Shown piece after piece: positions 30,784 through 41,302 of a DNA stretch of 64,000 nucleotides. The notes under the pieces were generated by a model that saw nothing but the letters and a program-made list of their open reading frames with translations, was not told where the DNA came from and did no database searches. The translations under genes and the position numbers were made by a program. The stretch spans positions 14,631,223-14,695,222 of the forward strand of contig NC_046617.1 in NCBI RefSeq assembly GCF_900324465.2, written 5' to 3'. The stretch comes from Anabas testudineus (lineage: Eukaryota; Chordata; Actinopteri; Anabantiformes; Anabantidae). Each line of letters begins with the position of its first letter. Within the stretch, counting starts at the first letter, position 1.

Positions 30784-33700
30784 GATGAAACCACAGACAC
30801 AAGACAAATTATGCTGAACAGTCCAGTTGTGAGCTGCAAATGGAGCCACTCAACCTCACCCTGCTTGAGAATGAAACGGTGAAGCGCTGGCTGCACTTGA
30901 ATATATATTTCCTGCAAAGGTGTGGCTGCATTCACCGAGGTGGAAATTTCATGTCACTTGGGAGGTTCAGCATTTTTCCATAATGTTAAGGTTTGACTCT
31001 ATTGTTGGCATAAAAATAGCTCAGTTAATTATTGTGTATTTTGATCTTTGCCAGAGGGAATTGCCAGAATTCCTTTTCAGTCACTGCACTGTAGAAAATG
31101 GGGTTTTAGATTTAGAGTTTGCTCATTTGGTTCCCCATTCTGTGCTTAACATGTTTCTCACTTGAATGTCTTTATATCCTTTATTTGTATGTGCTGTTTC
31201 TTTATTTGTGTGTTTTATGCTGTATAAATATATGATGATGACAGGCTGACAGTAAAAGGTTTTGATAACCGTAACCTTAATTTAGTGTGTTGTCCGTTTA
31301 CTTCTGTTTTAATAATTAATGAGTTAACGTGTTATCGTTCCTATTCTCATTTTAACAGTTTTCAGTGCAAGTTGACATTTTATTGCTATTATTATCTATA
31401 TCAGTCATTTAGTCTCCTTTTATATATTTGTCAACTTTCTTTGTTCTTTTCTATTTACGTTATTGATCTTTGTTGTGTGGATTATATTATTTTGAATTAC
31501 CTGTGCAGTCTGATTTATTGAAAATGCATGAACAGTCACATATCAGTTCTTTTGAAAGACGGCATTGTTGAGGTCAGATAAGGGAGCTGCTGTCCAATCA
31601 TTTTCCATGTGTGTTCTCTAATTTGGTGTGAAGGAAAAAATGTTTTCGTCCTTTCTTCCCTCTTTAGGCTGGCTTGTTTAACCTGCACGTACACCGTACC
31701 TGAGTCACACCTGCTCATTTGCTGTTTTTGTTATTATCATGTAAGGCACATTTCATCAGCAGTGTGCTGTTTCTCCTGCAGTCTGAGACCTAAAAAGAAC
31801 ACCTCTGCATAAAATCACAAAGTTAATGTAAGACTAACAGCACAGTGATTATTACCATTCATTTATTATGAAACACAACAAAACAAAACTGTAAGACATC
31901 AGTTTTAAACTGTTTTCAAGTCACTCCATGCATTATTCTGTAATTAGTTAACCTAATGTAAATATTAGCCTGCATTGTTAAAACAAAAAACATTCACACT
32001 ATTTTAAACTGATACTGATCATTTTCAAATAACCAATATGTGTAAAATGATTATTTAGATTAAAAAGAAATATTTTAAAACACCATATTTTATTTTAGCC
32101 TGTAACAAAAATCTGATATTTTAAGGTAGATTTTTTCAGGTAATTCTTTTCTGTGACATGTAAATTACTTGTTTATGCTGCTATTTCAATAACTATTATT
32201 AATCATTTAAGAAAACAAAAAAATCCAGTGTTAATTTTTCAGAAAAACAAGTTTTTAAATGTTAAATAAGAGCCTTTTTAAGTCTAGATATTTAATACTA
32301 AAAGCAGACATAAAAAAGACATCAATAACAAATGCTGCAACTGGTTGAAAGAATTAGGCAGAGTGAGACTTTTACATGGTTCACTACTGACATCTAGTGC
32401 TGGTCGCTGTGAACTCTGTGAGCTCTCTCTACAGTATTTGGGTCTTTATTATAAGCCACAATAAACATCAACAACACAAATATCTGTATGATATACTTCT
32501 CTTTATTTCTCCTCACACAATACAGATTTATCATCATCTACACCAATCTTTTTAAATCAGTTGTATTCAGAAAAAAAACAAACAAACATATTGACACACT
32601 TCCAAATGAACACTTCTTTCTTGTGTTGTGCATTTTGTTGTTTGCGCCGTTATATGATTAATAATTAAAAAAAAAGAAAATCCCCATACTTGGCTTAAGA
32701 ACTATAGTGCAACCAGTATTCCCACAGCAACCCATATAATCCACTCATCATGCTGCAGGTGACCAAACAAGCCGCGAGTCTATAAGCAACAAAGAGGCAG
32801 GTGGAGTATATGCACTCTCTACAAGATGACGTTTACATCCACCCTCTTAAGAAAAGTTTAATACTCGTGCTCATGAAAGAGGTCATTTTTATGCTGTTTC
32901 TCTCAAAGTGCACATGATTTCTTTCAAATAAATAATCACAATATGTTTTATATCTTATTAAAAGGGGGGATTCTAGACTTTAAAAACTGTAAGGCAGCAG
33001 GGTTTTCATAAAGCATCAATGTTAAGTGTTTCCTACTTAACCCTCCACGAGTCATACAAAGTGCTTCTTATATTGTCCAACAACTGACAGCAACACTGTG
33101 GATAAGCATTTTACTTCATGTTCTGGTTGTCATGTCCTACTATTATAACATCTCCAGAAATTACATAAAAATGCAGTGAAATAAAGCAATGCAGCCATGT
33201 TGAACCTGTTTCCAAAAAATTGAAATAATGACACAAAATGAAACTTAAGAAAACTGAGATTTTATCTGCGAACTGAATGAACATTAATATTACAATCACT
33301 GCATTGCATCATTGTGTTCCTTATTTTCCAGGCACTCAAACTCTATGTACCACGAAAATTTTATCCTTCAGGTCTATAATTTGTCAACACCTTTTCAATT
33401 TCATCAAGAAATTCTGAATGAGCTTACATTTCAAAGTAATTATGAGTAAGAATATGCTGTAACAGGTCTGAGCTTCAAATGCTCAAAGTATAATTAATCT
33501 TGATGTTTTTTCATAATTCTTAATTTTTGTATGTTTCCCCTTAAATTAAAAAAATAATAATAATTCACTCATAAACAAATTATCTGAAAATTAATTAAGG
33601 TAGATGGCATGAGAAATCCTATTAGTGAGCTTTTGTTTGCATAGACAAAACTGATTGTGAAGCAATTTGCACACTTTTTGTTCAGTTGTTGAGATGTGTT

Positions 33701-33892
33701 TGGAAGAGTTTTTTTTTTGGAAAAGCAGCAGCCTTCAAATGATTAATTATTAAGGACCTGTTATGAGGTCAACATCACTAAACTCCAGTTCAGTTCTTCC
33801 CTGATCAACAGACCATAATATTAAGTCTCACAGAACTCATCATTGATCATCATTGGGTCATCAAAGCAATGATGCAAAAGATACTTTATATT

Positions 33893-33921
33893 AAAAAAAC
33901 AAAACAAAACAAAACAAAACA
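33893..33921. repeat. (AAAAC)n simple repeat
   Basis: About five copies of AAAAC lie in the gap downstream of gid4. Confidence 0.9.
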
Positions 33922-34280
33922 GAAGTAACTTAATATTTACTCAATCTATCAACTTTACACTTTTTCCTCTTTTTTGTTGTTTTCTTTTGCAATTTACTGA
34001 AAGGCCATTATGTTTAGTGTCTCCAAGTGAAGGAAAATGGGAACTATATGATGTCCCACTACTTAGAGACAACTCCTGTGAGACTGCAAAGAAATCAGTT
34101 GCACAAGATTAAAATAAAGACATGCCAAAAAAAAGAAAATCCCAGTTAAAAACAAATTTTCAGGCAAGCATCAGTTCTACAGCAGACGCATGAGAACTTC
34201 CCATCCATCACTTTTCTTGCTTTCAATGCTTCTCTCACCATCTTTCTTCCAGTCCACCATCAGAAGAGTGTCTAACCACG

Positions 34281-34286
34281 TTTATT
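34281..34286 (-). terminator. Candidate proximal poly(A) signal of gid4
   Basis: The minus strand reads AATAAA about 125 nt after the gid4 stop. Other hexamers lie further downstream, so a longer 3'UTR is possible. Confidence 0.4.
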
Positions 34287-34408
34287 TACCCGCAGTGAGG
34301 AAAACAGGCCACACCCCCGTTCTTGGCATCGCTGTCGTTCCTGTCACATTTATGCACAGGACAATATGAACTGTTCTTTACTTTACACAATATTCCTATG
34401 TGTTTGTG

Positions 34409-36648
34409 TCACCGAAATTCATAAATAGGCATACTGTGCTCTGGAACATGGCTTAGGGTTAGAGACTGGTACCTGCAGATTTGGAAATAAAAAGTAATAT
34501 CAGCCAAACTAAATTACAGAATTTGGTTTGTAATGCTGGGAGGCTACGGACAACAAAGGTAGTTACCATTCAGAGCTTCTATGGTAATAGTACCCCTCGA
34601 TAGTGGCTGTGGACTTCTGAAAGCAGATGTAATAGAAGCCTGCAAAGGAGGCACCACTGATGTCTTTGATAGTGTGGTCTGGAACTAGAAACTGCTCCTG
34701 AGTGTTCAGAGAAATGAGTGGAGATTAGAATTTAAAGCTAACAAGATAAGAGCAAGAAAGAGATGCGATGTGACAGCAATACAATCTACTAACCTTCCAC
34801 CTCATAAAGATATAATCACTGTTGTCCAGTGCGTCATAGTCAAAGTCATCCGAGTTGAAGTTTTTTGCATATTTGTAAAAAGGCTGAAACTTGCCCTGGT
34901 GAGAGATCATTGAATACATTAGTATAATGACATGCTCACTAAATAAATTGCACATGAAACCTCACAAAAAGATACTGTTTTTCACTTGTGTTCATTATTG
35001 TGCATTGCAATAATAAAAAATATATAGAAAAAACATTATGTAAACCAGTTATGTACAAATGTTGCTGCCCATAATTGTAACATATTTATGTTCAAACTAA
35101 TTTAAACTTATTATCAACACGTACATGCAACAAAGCAAAATAACAGAATAAAGATCAATAGAACACAACAGAACATACCCAGTGCTTTCTGTCCACATCC
35201 TCATCTGCATCCCACTTCCTAGTTAAAAAAGGTCTTTTCCGACTAATAATTTCACCAGCAAAGAAAGTTGTGAGAGTGGGATACTCCTGTCATACAGAGA
35301 CACAAATGTAAGAAGAAAAAGATCACCCAAAACAATCTTTTCACAAGTCCTGAATATACAGTATAAGAGTATAGGACAACATGATATACTTGTACAGCTG
35401 CTTCAACTATTACTACTAGTACTTGAACAGTAAAAAGAACTGAAAGCATTCTGCATGTTGGCATGCTGAAAATACTACAGCCTACTACAATAAGAAAACA
35501 GGTTTTTAATAGAGAAATGTGTTAAAACGTTTGTTCTCTCAGTAGAGTTTCTTATGAACACACTATCCGTTCAACTATGACAGACATAACTTGGCTACTT
35601 AGCTTTCACTCCACTTGGCTGCAGCCAAAATTTACTTTAGGATCCTGCTGACCTTTTCCATTCCTTATGTTGCATAATGTAATAGGTATGCGGTTAACAC
35701 ACTTATGCTGCAGACTAGAGTCTAGATTGTTTTAATTATTGGCACAAGGCAGCCTTCATCAAGCAAGTGAAACCTAGTTTGTTTGCTCAAACAGGTAAAA
35801 ACTGATTGTGCTTGATGGAATAAAGGCCAGTCCTACTACAGGTAACCTAGTTTTAAGGCATACCTCTGTCAGGCCTTTGATCTTCAGATATCCACACAAA
35901 TAAGAGTCTTCCACAGTCACATGCTGCCAAGACAAACAGATTTAGGAAACACATCATTATGTGTGGAGTGGCTGAAATCAGACACACATATTATACTGTA
36001 AATATTATATATGTAAACATTTTTTCCTTCTTTTGTTGAAAATGAAAATGACAGAAGAGATGTGAACAGAGATAACCCTTACTAAGGGAGGATACATTTT
36101 TTAAATTTCATTTTCTTTTACTGTGTCTACTCACAGTGCTGTCAGACTCAAAGCTAATATCACCTGGATAAATTACACACATTTTGCTTGCTAGCTTCAT
36201 CAAATGCTAACATGTTTGAACCGTATCATTATGTGTACTGCAATTACTTTGATTATTTACTTTGGTGTCAATTCAGCACTTTAAAGTGAAAGCTGTCACT
36301 CGGGCTATATTAAAACTGGGGCGGCGTGTGACAACCAAATAAAGCTAAAGCAGCTAACGTATGCTAATTTAGCAGCTTAGCCACTGGAGTTACACATTTA
36401 AAGCATACCAAACTAAGTAGTTTATGTTAAAATTACGTCAGATGAGTGCACAAATTTACCTGCAAAACAACCTCGACATCGTAGGCGTTGCCTTTGCTCT
36501 TCTGGTATCCACGAAACTGAGAGCCGCTGTACAGCAGCGAGGTGGCCACTCCCGGCTGGTACGTGTTGATCGGGGCAGGAGGAACAAGAGAGGCCGAGGA
36601 TGCGCAGGCCGAGCCGGCGGTACTGCAGCACTCTGCTCGGACAGGCAT
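34409..36648 (-). CDS. gid4: GID complex subunit 4 (GID4), N-degron receptor
   Basis: GID4 is the substrate receptor of the GID/CTLH E3 ubiquitin ligase. It is a beta-barrel that binds Pro/N-degron N-termini. Exons in transcript order are 36460-36648, 35864-35923, 35179-35286, 34794-34895, 34567-34697 and 34409-34472, giving 217 residues from MPVRAEC. The core is near-identical to human: [63 protein letters not shown], then [12 protein letters not shown]. The fifth exon ends at a GTAACT donor. Reading through it meets TAA at once, so the small last exon is needed for the full C-terminus. The frame stays open upstream to an ATG at 36783, so a longer N-terminus (as in the 300-aa human model) is possible. 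Confidence 0.95.
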
Positions 36649-36990
36649 GATGAGCGCTAATGTGTCACCGTCAGCAACCGTCATGAACTTTGTGACTGGA
36701 CACACCACAGCTGGAGAGAGAAACGGTACTGACACAGGAGGGTCTGCCAGCTGTACAAAATCCCGTGGTCCCAAATCTCTCAATGCTGCGAAACATCCAT
36801 GGACGAGCTACTGGAAAGCGACACGGGAACTGCTTATTTGAGAATCCAGCTTCCCTGAATCTCATTGGCTGGAAACTGGCGCTCGGTTAGAGGAAGGATC
36901 TGATTGGATGATGTGCCGAAATGGATTGTTGGAGTTGTATTCACGACGACGTTCCTACGCTACAATTACTGTAGGAAAATGAGTCCTACG

Positions 36991-37020
36991 TACGTACAGT
37001 CACGTACAGTCACGTACAGT
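36991..37020. repeat. 10-bp tandem repeat (ACGTACAGTC-like, three copies)
   Basis: Three consecutive units (TACGTACAGT, then two copies of CACGTACAGT) lie upstream of gid4. Each unit contains the palindrome ACGT. Confidence 0.85.
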
Positions 37021-37510
37021 GTGCCTCTCAGCCCCAGACTGTGCATGATGTCGGTCAAACTTTCAAAACATCATTTGTATCAAAATTGATTTTATTCCAA
37101 AGGTGATAAATAGAAAATGAAAATATGTTCTGTGACAAAAAGACACAGATGAACTAAAGCAAGTTTTTCAAGATGATTGGAACAACCACTTTGCCAGGTA
37201 GCTCGAAAAAAAAAAACTATGTAAAGGATGCTTTATTTTATCTGTTTACTGCATAAAGTTATTTGATAAACCAAAAACAGTTTGTTGTATTACTTTTGAA
37301 TGTTTAAAATGTTTTGCACAACTGTATTTATTTTTATGTAGAAGAAGACACTGAGTACAACAGTATAATAATGATTAAAACATCATTTTTATCTATCAAA
37401 ACAGCTAGAAATGATAGAACACAAGTATTTTTACTCTCCAAAATGTAATTTGTTATACTTGTCCACTCACATTATGAAAATACATAAATGTTTGGGGGGA
37501 ATGTTTTTGT

Positions 37511-37516
37511 TTTATT
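37511..37516 (-). terminator. Poly(A) signal of drc3, immediately after the stop
   Basis: The minus strand reads TAG, CA, then AATAAA: the hexamer starts just past the stop codon (37518-37520). If used, the 3'UTR is only about 20-30 nt. Confidence 0.6.
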
Positions 37517-37517
37517 G

Positions 37518-40474
37518 CTACTGCAACTCTTCGAGCTGCTCCTTCAAATGGTCCATGTATCTGTGAATGTCTGAGATCCGTATGCGGTTCCACTTAAGTT
37601 CTTTGTCTTGAATCTGTAACATCCAATACAGACACAAATCATATGATGCCAGGTTGCCATCAGCCATGTAAAAATATTATTTAGATAATTGCAGTTCTCA
37701 TACCCCTTTAATGAGGGCCGCTTTCCAGGCATTTATACGTGTAACCAACAGATTTTCTCTGTCATTGATCTTCATCAGGTGGTTATCGTGACCAGTAGCC
37801 AGCGCATCCATCACTGTGTCTTTATCTGTAAACAACTGCACAGAAAAAAACACAGGTGTGAAAAGCTGTGTTCAGTGACAATAGAACTGACCCTTGTCCT
37901 AACTTTGAGACTGAGAGTAAAATTAAGAGAGAAGCTGTGATCAACATTTACTATAAGTGTGGTCCAAATAGGATAATACTTGCCATTCTAACATCATTTG
38001 ACATGTCCTCCGTGTCGTCCTTGGCTACTTTCTCCAGAGTTTCAACAGCAACTTTACGCACGTTTTGATGATAATTGTCCTCCAGATCTCGACATTGGGC
38101 AAATGTATGATTGTGTCAAAGAAATAATTTATACAGGGCTGGATTACTGACAAGGCTAAATGGGCAACTGAAGGAAATCTCTAGTTCAAAAGAACGGGTG
38201 TGCCTATGACAGACATAATGATGGGGTTTGGTAGATTATCTGTCATTACAAGAATTTTTCTCATAAACATATATATACAGTACATTTACATAAATACAGT
38301 TCAGTTAAGACTTTAATGAATCAATGTTACTGCTCCATGAAAAAAGATATATCCCTTGAACGATTTCACTGAAGTTGCCAACCATGTCTGAGATGCTGCT
38401 GTCCAACTTTTTGATGATGTCCTGAAATGAACAAACAGCTACACTGTGAAATGACAGTTTTTCATCTTACTATGTTTGGACATTAAATAGGTAAAAGGCA
38501 CAGAATATCTACACAGCAGCACAAACATATTGTACTGTACATGGTTACCTCCACCTGGCTGACAAGCTCGAACTCTAGTGACATGAGGCTTTTACAGAGT
38601 TGGTTGATTTCATCATTGCAGTGATTGATCTTGTCCTGCAGTATGTCTAGGTCTGATAACTGTTGCAGCTCTTCTATTCTCTGAAAAGGTGTAAACACAT
38701 AAAATATTATTTTACCAATAATTAATTTATTGAATTAGTAGGTTCGTCTTTGAGGGGCTTTCTAAAACACAAGCTTACTTTTTTGTGTTGCTGCTCAAAA
38801 TTTGCCAATATTTGTGATGCTTTCTGTTGATAATCTGTCACAGTCTTGTCCTGACCACTGAAGAAAGAGTTCACCTCTGTCTCTCTTCGTTTATGCTCAG
38901 ACAAACCTGTTTGAAATAACTGCATACACAGCTCCACCATTTCGTTCTCGAATGTAAATGTGGGGTTAAGGAATTCAAAGAATGACTTCCACTGGTAAAA
39001 TACAGCCTTCAAACAGTAATTCACTTGCATGGATTACAAAGCCAGTACAACAAAAGATATGCCTGAAGCAGTTGAGCCACTTCGGGCAGACAGTGCAGCG
39101 TCTCTGCCTCTGGATCATCTTTGAACATGCTCTTGAACAGAGAGGAACCATTGAGGAACTCCACAAAGGCATCCTGTAGGACAGAACTGAATTTACACAC
39201 CGCCTGGACTTTGAGAACTACATCACCAAACAAGAACTTTATATTACCATGTGTAATTGGAGTTCAGCTTTCTTGCTTTGCTCAACACTAGCGTCTTGCT
39301 GTTGCTGCAGCTCTTCACGTCTCTTTTCCTCAAGGACATAGTTGTATTTGATGGATGCTTCATTTTTCTGCACAATGAGATGCGCGGTTTAGTTATTCCC
39401 TTTCAACACAGTAAATTTAAATAAGTATGAGGACTAACAAACATATGCATTGTTATAGTTGAAAATTACCAATTATCCATAAAACGGTCCAAGAGATGAC
39501 AGTTTTTCTTGCCACTGTATATGTTTACATTAGATTACAACACCACTATTCTTGCTTACCATTTTTTCATTAAGTACTCTGTAGTCTAGACACATCAAAT
39601 TTGGAAAGTAGGCAGCAATGAACAATTTGTAATCGTCCACTGTGGAGACAGGATTTCCAGATAGGTTGATGGTGAACAGGTTCTTTAACTTCCTGAGATA
39701 GAGAACCTTTGACATAAATTAGATTTACATTAAACAATTACTTTAACTCAAAACAAGTGTACAAACCATACACAGTCTATGCAAGTAAAATGCTGCATGT
39801 TACATTTAAAAAAGTGAAAATGTATGAAAGAAAATTATGGTACATTGTCCAACTGTTCGATGAGGTTGTTTGCAATGCAGAAGTGAGTGAGTTTCTCAAG
39901 TTTATCCATGTTTTCAATGACAGAGATTCTGTTGTTGGACAAATTCAGCACTTCAAGCTTCTGAAGAGACTCCAAACCTTCAATTTTCCCTATTCTGTTG
40001 AATGACAAATCTGAAAGACATGTTCACAATGACGATCGTTGTTATTGCTCGGAATGTGGATGATATTTTGAGATGTTTTATACAAGCTTCATCTTACTCA
40101 GCCACGTCAGATTAATCAGATGGTCCAGTCCCTCAATCTTCTCTATGAGGTTGTTGTTCAAATAAAGCATGGTCAAGGACGTGAATTCCCATAAGTGGTC
40201 AATCATTAGGATGTCTGTTAAAAAAATATATACTCTCACATACCTAAATCCAACACACAGTTGTGTACACGTTATCAATTATAGGATTGTTCTTACTTCT
40301 GCATTCCAGACTTAGTCTATTGACTTGATTTAAGTTGATTCCCTGTGCTTTGGAAACACCTGCAGCCTGATCTTTGGGATGCTGCTTCATTGCTGCTTCC
40401 CGAAGAATCTCCTCGTCCATCACAGTGGGCTCAGATTTACCAGGATGACTGCTCATGAAGCTGTTAGTGGACAT
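37518..40474 (-). CDS. drc3: Dynein regulatory complex subunit 3 (DRC3/LRRC48)
   Basis: DRC3 is a leucine-rich-repeat and coiled-coil subunit of the nexin-dynein regulatory complex of motile cilia. Exons in transcript order are 40297-40474, 40098-40214, 39844-40010, 39560-39706, 39248-39367, 39061-39173, 38779-38953, 38549-38680, about 38351-38421, 37984-38104, 37704-37835 and 37518-37613. They give about 522 residues; human has 523. LRRs occupy about residues 60-200 (LTMLYLNNNLIEKIEGLDHL, LEVLNLSNNRISVIENMDKL), capped by NLSGNPVSTVDDYKLFIAAY. A coiled coil follows (EEKRREELQQQQDASVEQ). Two introns, 38954-39060 and 38105-38350, fit only as U12-type AT-AC introns. The intron 37836-37983 has a GC donor (ATG|GCAAGT). 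A base count around 38390-38400 is uncertain by one. Confidence 0.93.
38105..38350 (-). other. U12-type AT-AC intron of drc3
   Basis: The donor reads GGGAT|ATATCTTTT and the acceptor CATAC|ATTTGCC. A branch-like TTTCTTTGAC lies at 38115-38124, with its A 11 nt from the intron end. No GT donor or AG acceptor near these points keeps the conserved frame. Joining yields EIVQGIFAQCRDLE, which aligns without gaps to human ENVQSLMAQCRDLE as I recall it. Confidence 0.75.
38954..39060 (-). other. U12-type AT-AC intron of drc3 (107 nt)
   Basis: The donor reads CAGGC|ATATCTTTT and the acceptor TTTAC|ATTCGAG. A perfect U12 branch motif TTCCTTAAC lies at 38965-38973, 12 nt from the end. Joining yields VAQLLQAFENEMVELCMQLF, matching the length of human GELLETYKDKFVIICVNIF (from memory). 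The donor core is the same as in the other AT-AC intron. Confidence 0.82.
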
Positions 40475-41302
40475 AGAGGCACGCTTGACTTCGCGTTACC
40501 CTCTGATTTGGAGGTTCCTCTGTTAAGTTGGAGGTTTTTTCACTTAAAGAAAGAAAAACAAAACAATTGGTGGTGTAGTTAGGGTATTAGCTAGCTAACA
40601 CATTCATTAGCTTGCTCAGATGAACGAATAGCCTAGCCAAACATTGCCAACCAACTTTATCAAGTTTATAATTTACCAATACACAGAGATTCTGATGAAT
40701 TGAATATCATTTATTACTTATATATTCCGATGCAAAGTAGCTAATTAAAAAGCCAACAGCACAAGTTTGGGCCTCTTACCTCTGTTGTTTACGCACTGTT
40801 ACATAGCAACTGGGTGACTTAAAGCTGCGTTCAAGTACGTTCAAACGATTTGGTTAATATACCTTTAAAAACGTGAAATATTTTAGATTTTGTGTGTTAT
40901 AACACACGAAATAAAATTCTCAAAAAAAAAAAAAAGTCGTTAGCTATGATAAAATTTTTTTTTGATTATATATATTTTTTTAAAGTGCAATGTTGCGCTA
41001 TTCAGTCTATAAGTATGTATAGTTCTATTTATATTCTATTAATTATATTAACGTTTTTCTGTTCATATAATTTATATGTTTTAGTTCATTATAGTGCGTT
41101 CTCGTGTTAAACACACGATTGTTTGTATAAAAATATTTGTTGAACGTAGCTTTAGTCGTTAAATATGACTGACATTAATTCCAGCCACTCATATTAACCG
41201 TTGCTCTTTTCCTCCAATTGAATTTCTCTGTGGGCGGGCCTTAGTGGTACCGCCTCTGGGCCTCAGCCTCACTCATTCCCGAGCGGATTGTTTGTTGTCA
41301 AA
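40475..41302. promoter_or_regulatory. drc3 / tom1l2 divergent promoter region
   Basis: This head-to-head interval lies between two ATGs. On the drc3 side are a non-coding first exon ending at a GTAAGA donor near 40779, a forkhead site and an X-box. An AT-rich middle (40860-41160) includes a poly(A) run at 40921-40934. GC-richer sequence (41220-41300) precedes the tom1l2 ATG. Confidence 0.6.
40786..40810. promoter_or_regulatory. X-box and forkhead site at the drc3 promoter
   Basis: TGTTTAC (40786-40792), a forkhead consensus, is followed by GTTACATAGCAAC (40798-40810), a near-palindromic RFX X-box with an intact right half-site. It is one base shorter than the canonical 14-mer. RFX factors with FOXJ1 drive motile-cilium genes, and drc3 is one. 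Confidence 0.6.

Larger units (their letters stand above)
30784..34408. other. Gene-poor interval between noxo1 and gid4 (includes gid4 3'UTR)
   Basis: About 3.6 kb is AT-rich, with no exon recognised on either strand. The right part is probably gid4 3'UTR; the nearest minus-strand poly(A) hexamer is at 34281-34286, with others further out (for example near 32503). It contains an AAAAC repeat at 33893-33921. Open frames here are short and lack splice or homology support. The promoter of noxo1 should lie just right of 30783. Confidence 0.6.
36649..37517. other. gid4 promoter and spacer to drc3
   Basis: The gid4 upstream region is GC-richer, with inverted CCAAT boxes (ATTGG near 36865 and 36903). 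A small 10-bp tandem repeat lies at 36991-37020. Beyond 37080 the spacer is AT-rich without recognised genes. drc3 ends at 37518 in tandem on the same strand. Confidence 0.55.

Noticed and set aside
30784-34408. Possible hidden gene in the 3.6-kb gap
   Set aside because: Open frames are short, AT-rich and unspliced, without recognisable domains.
36649-37517. Search for atpaf2 between gid4 and drc3
   Set aside because: No exon resembling an ATP12 chaperone was found on either strand.
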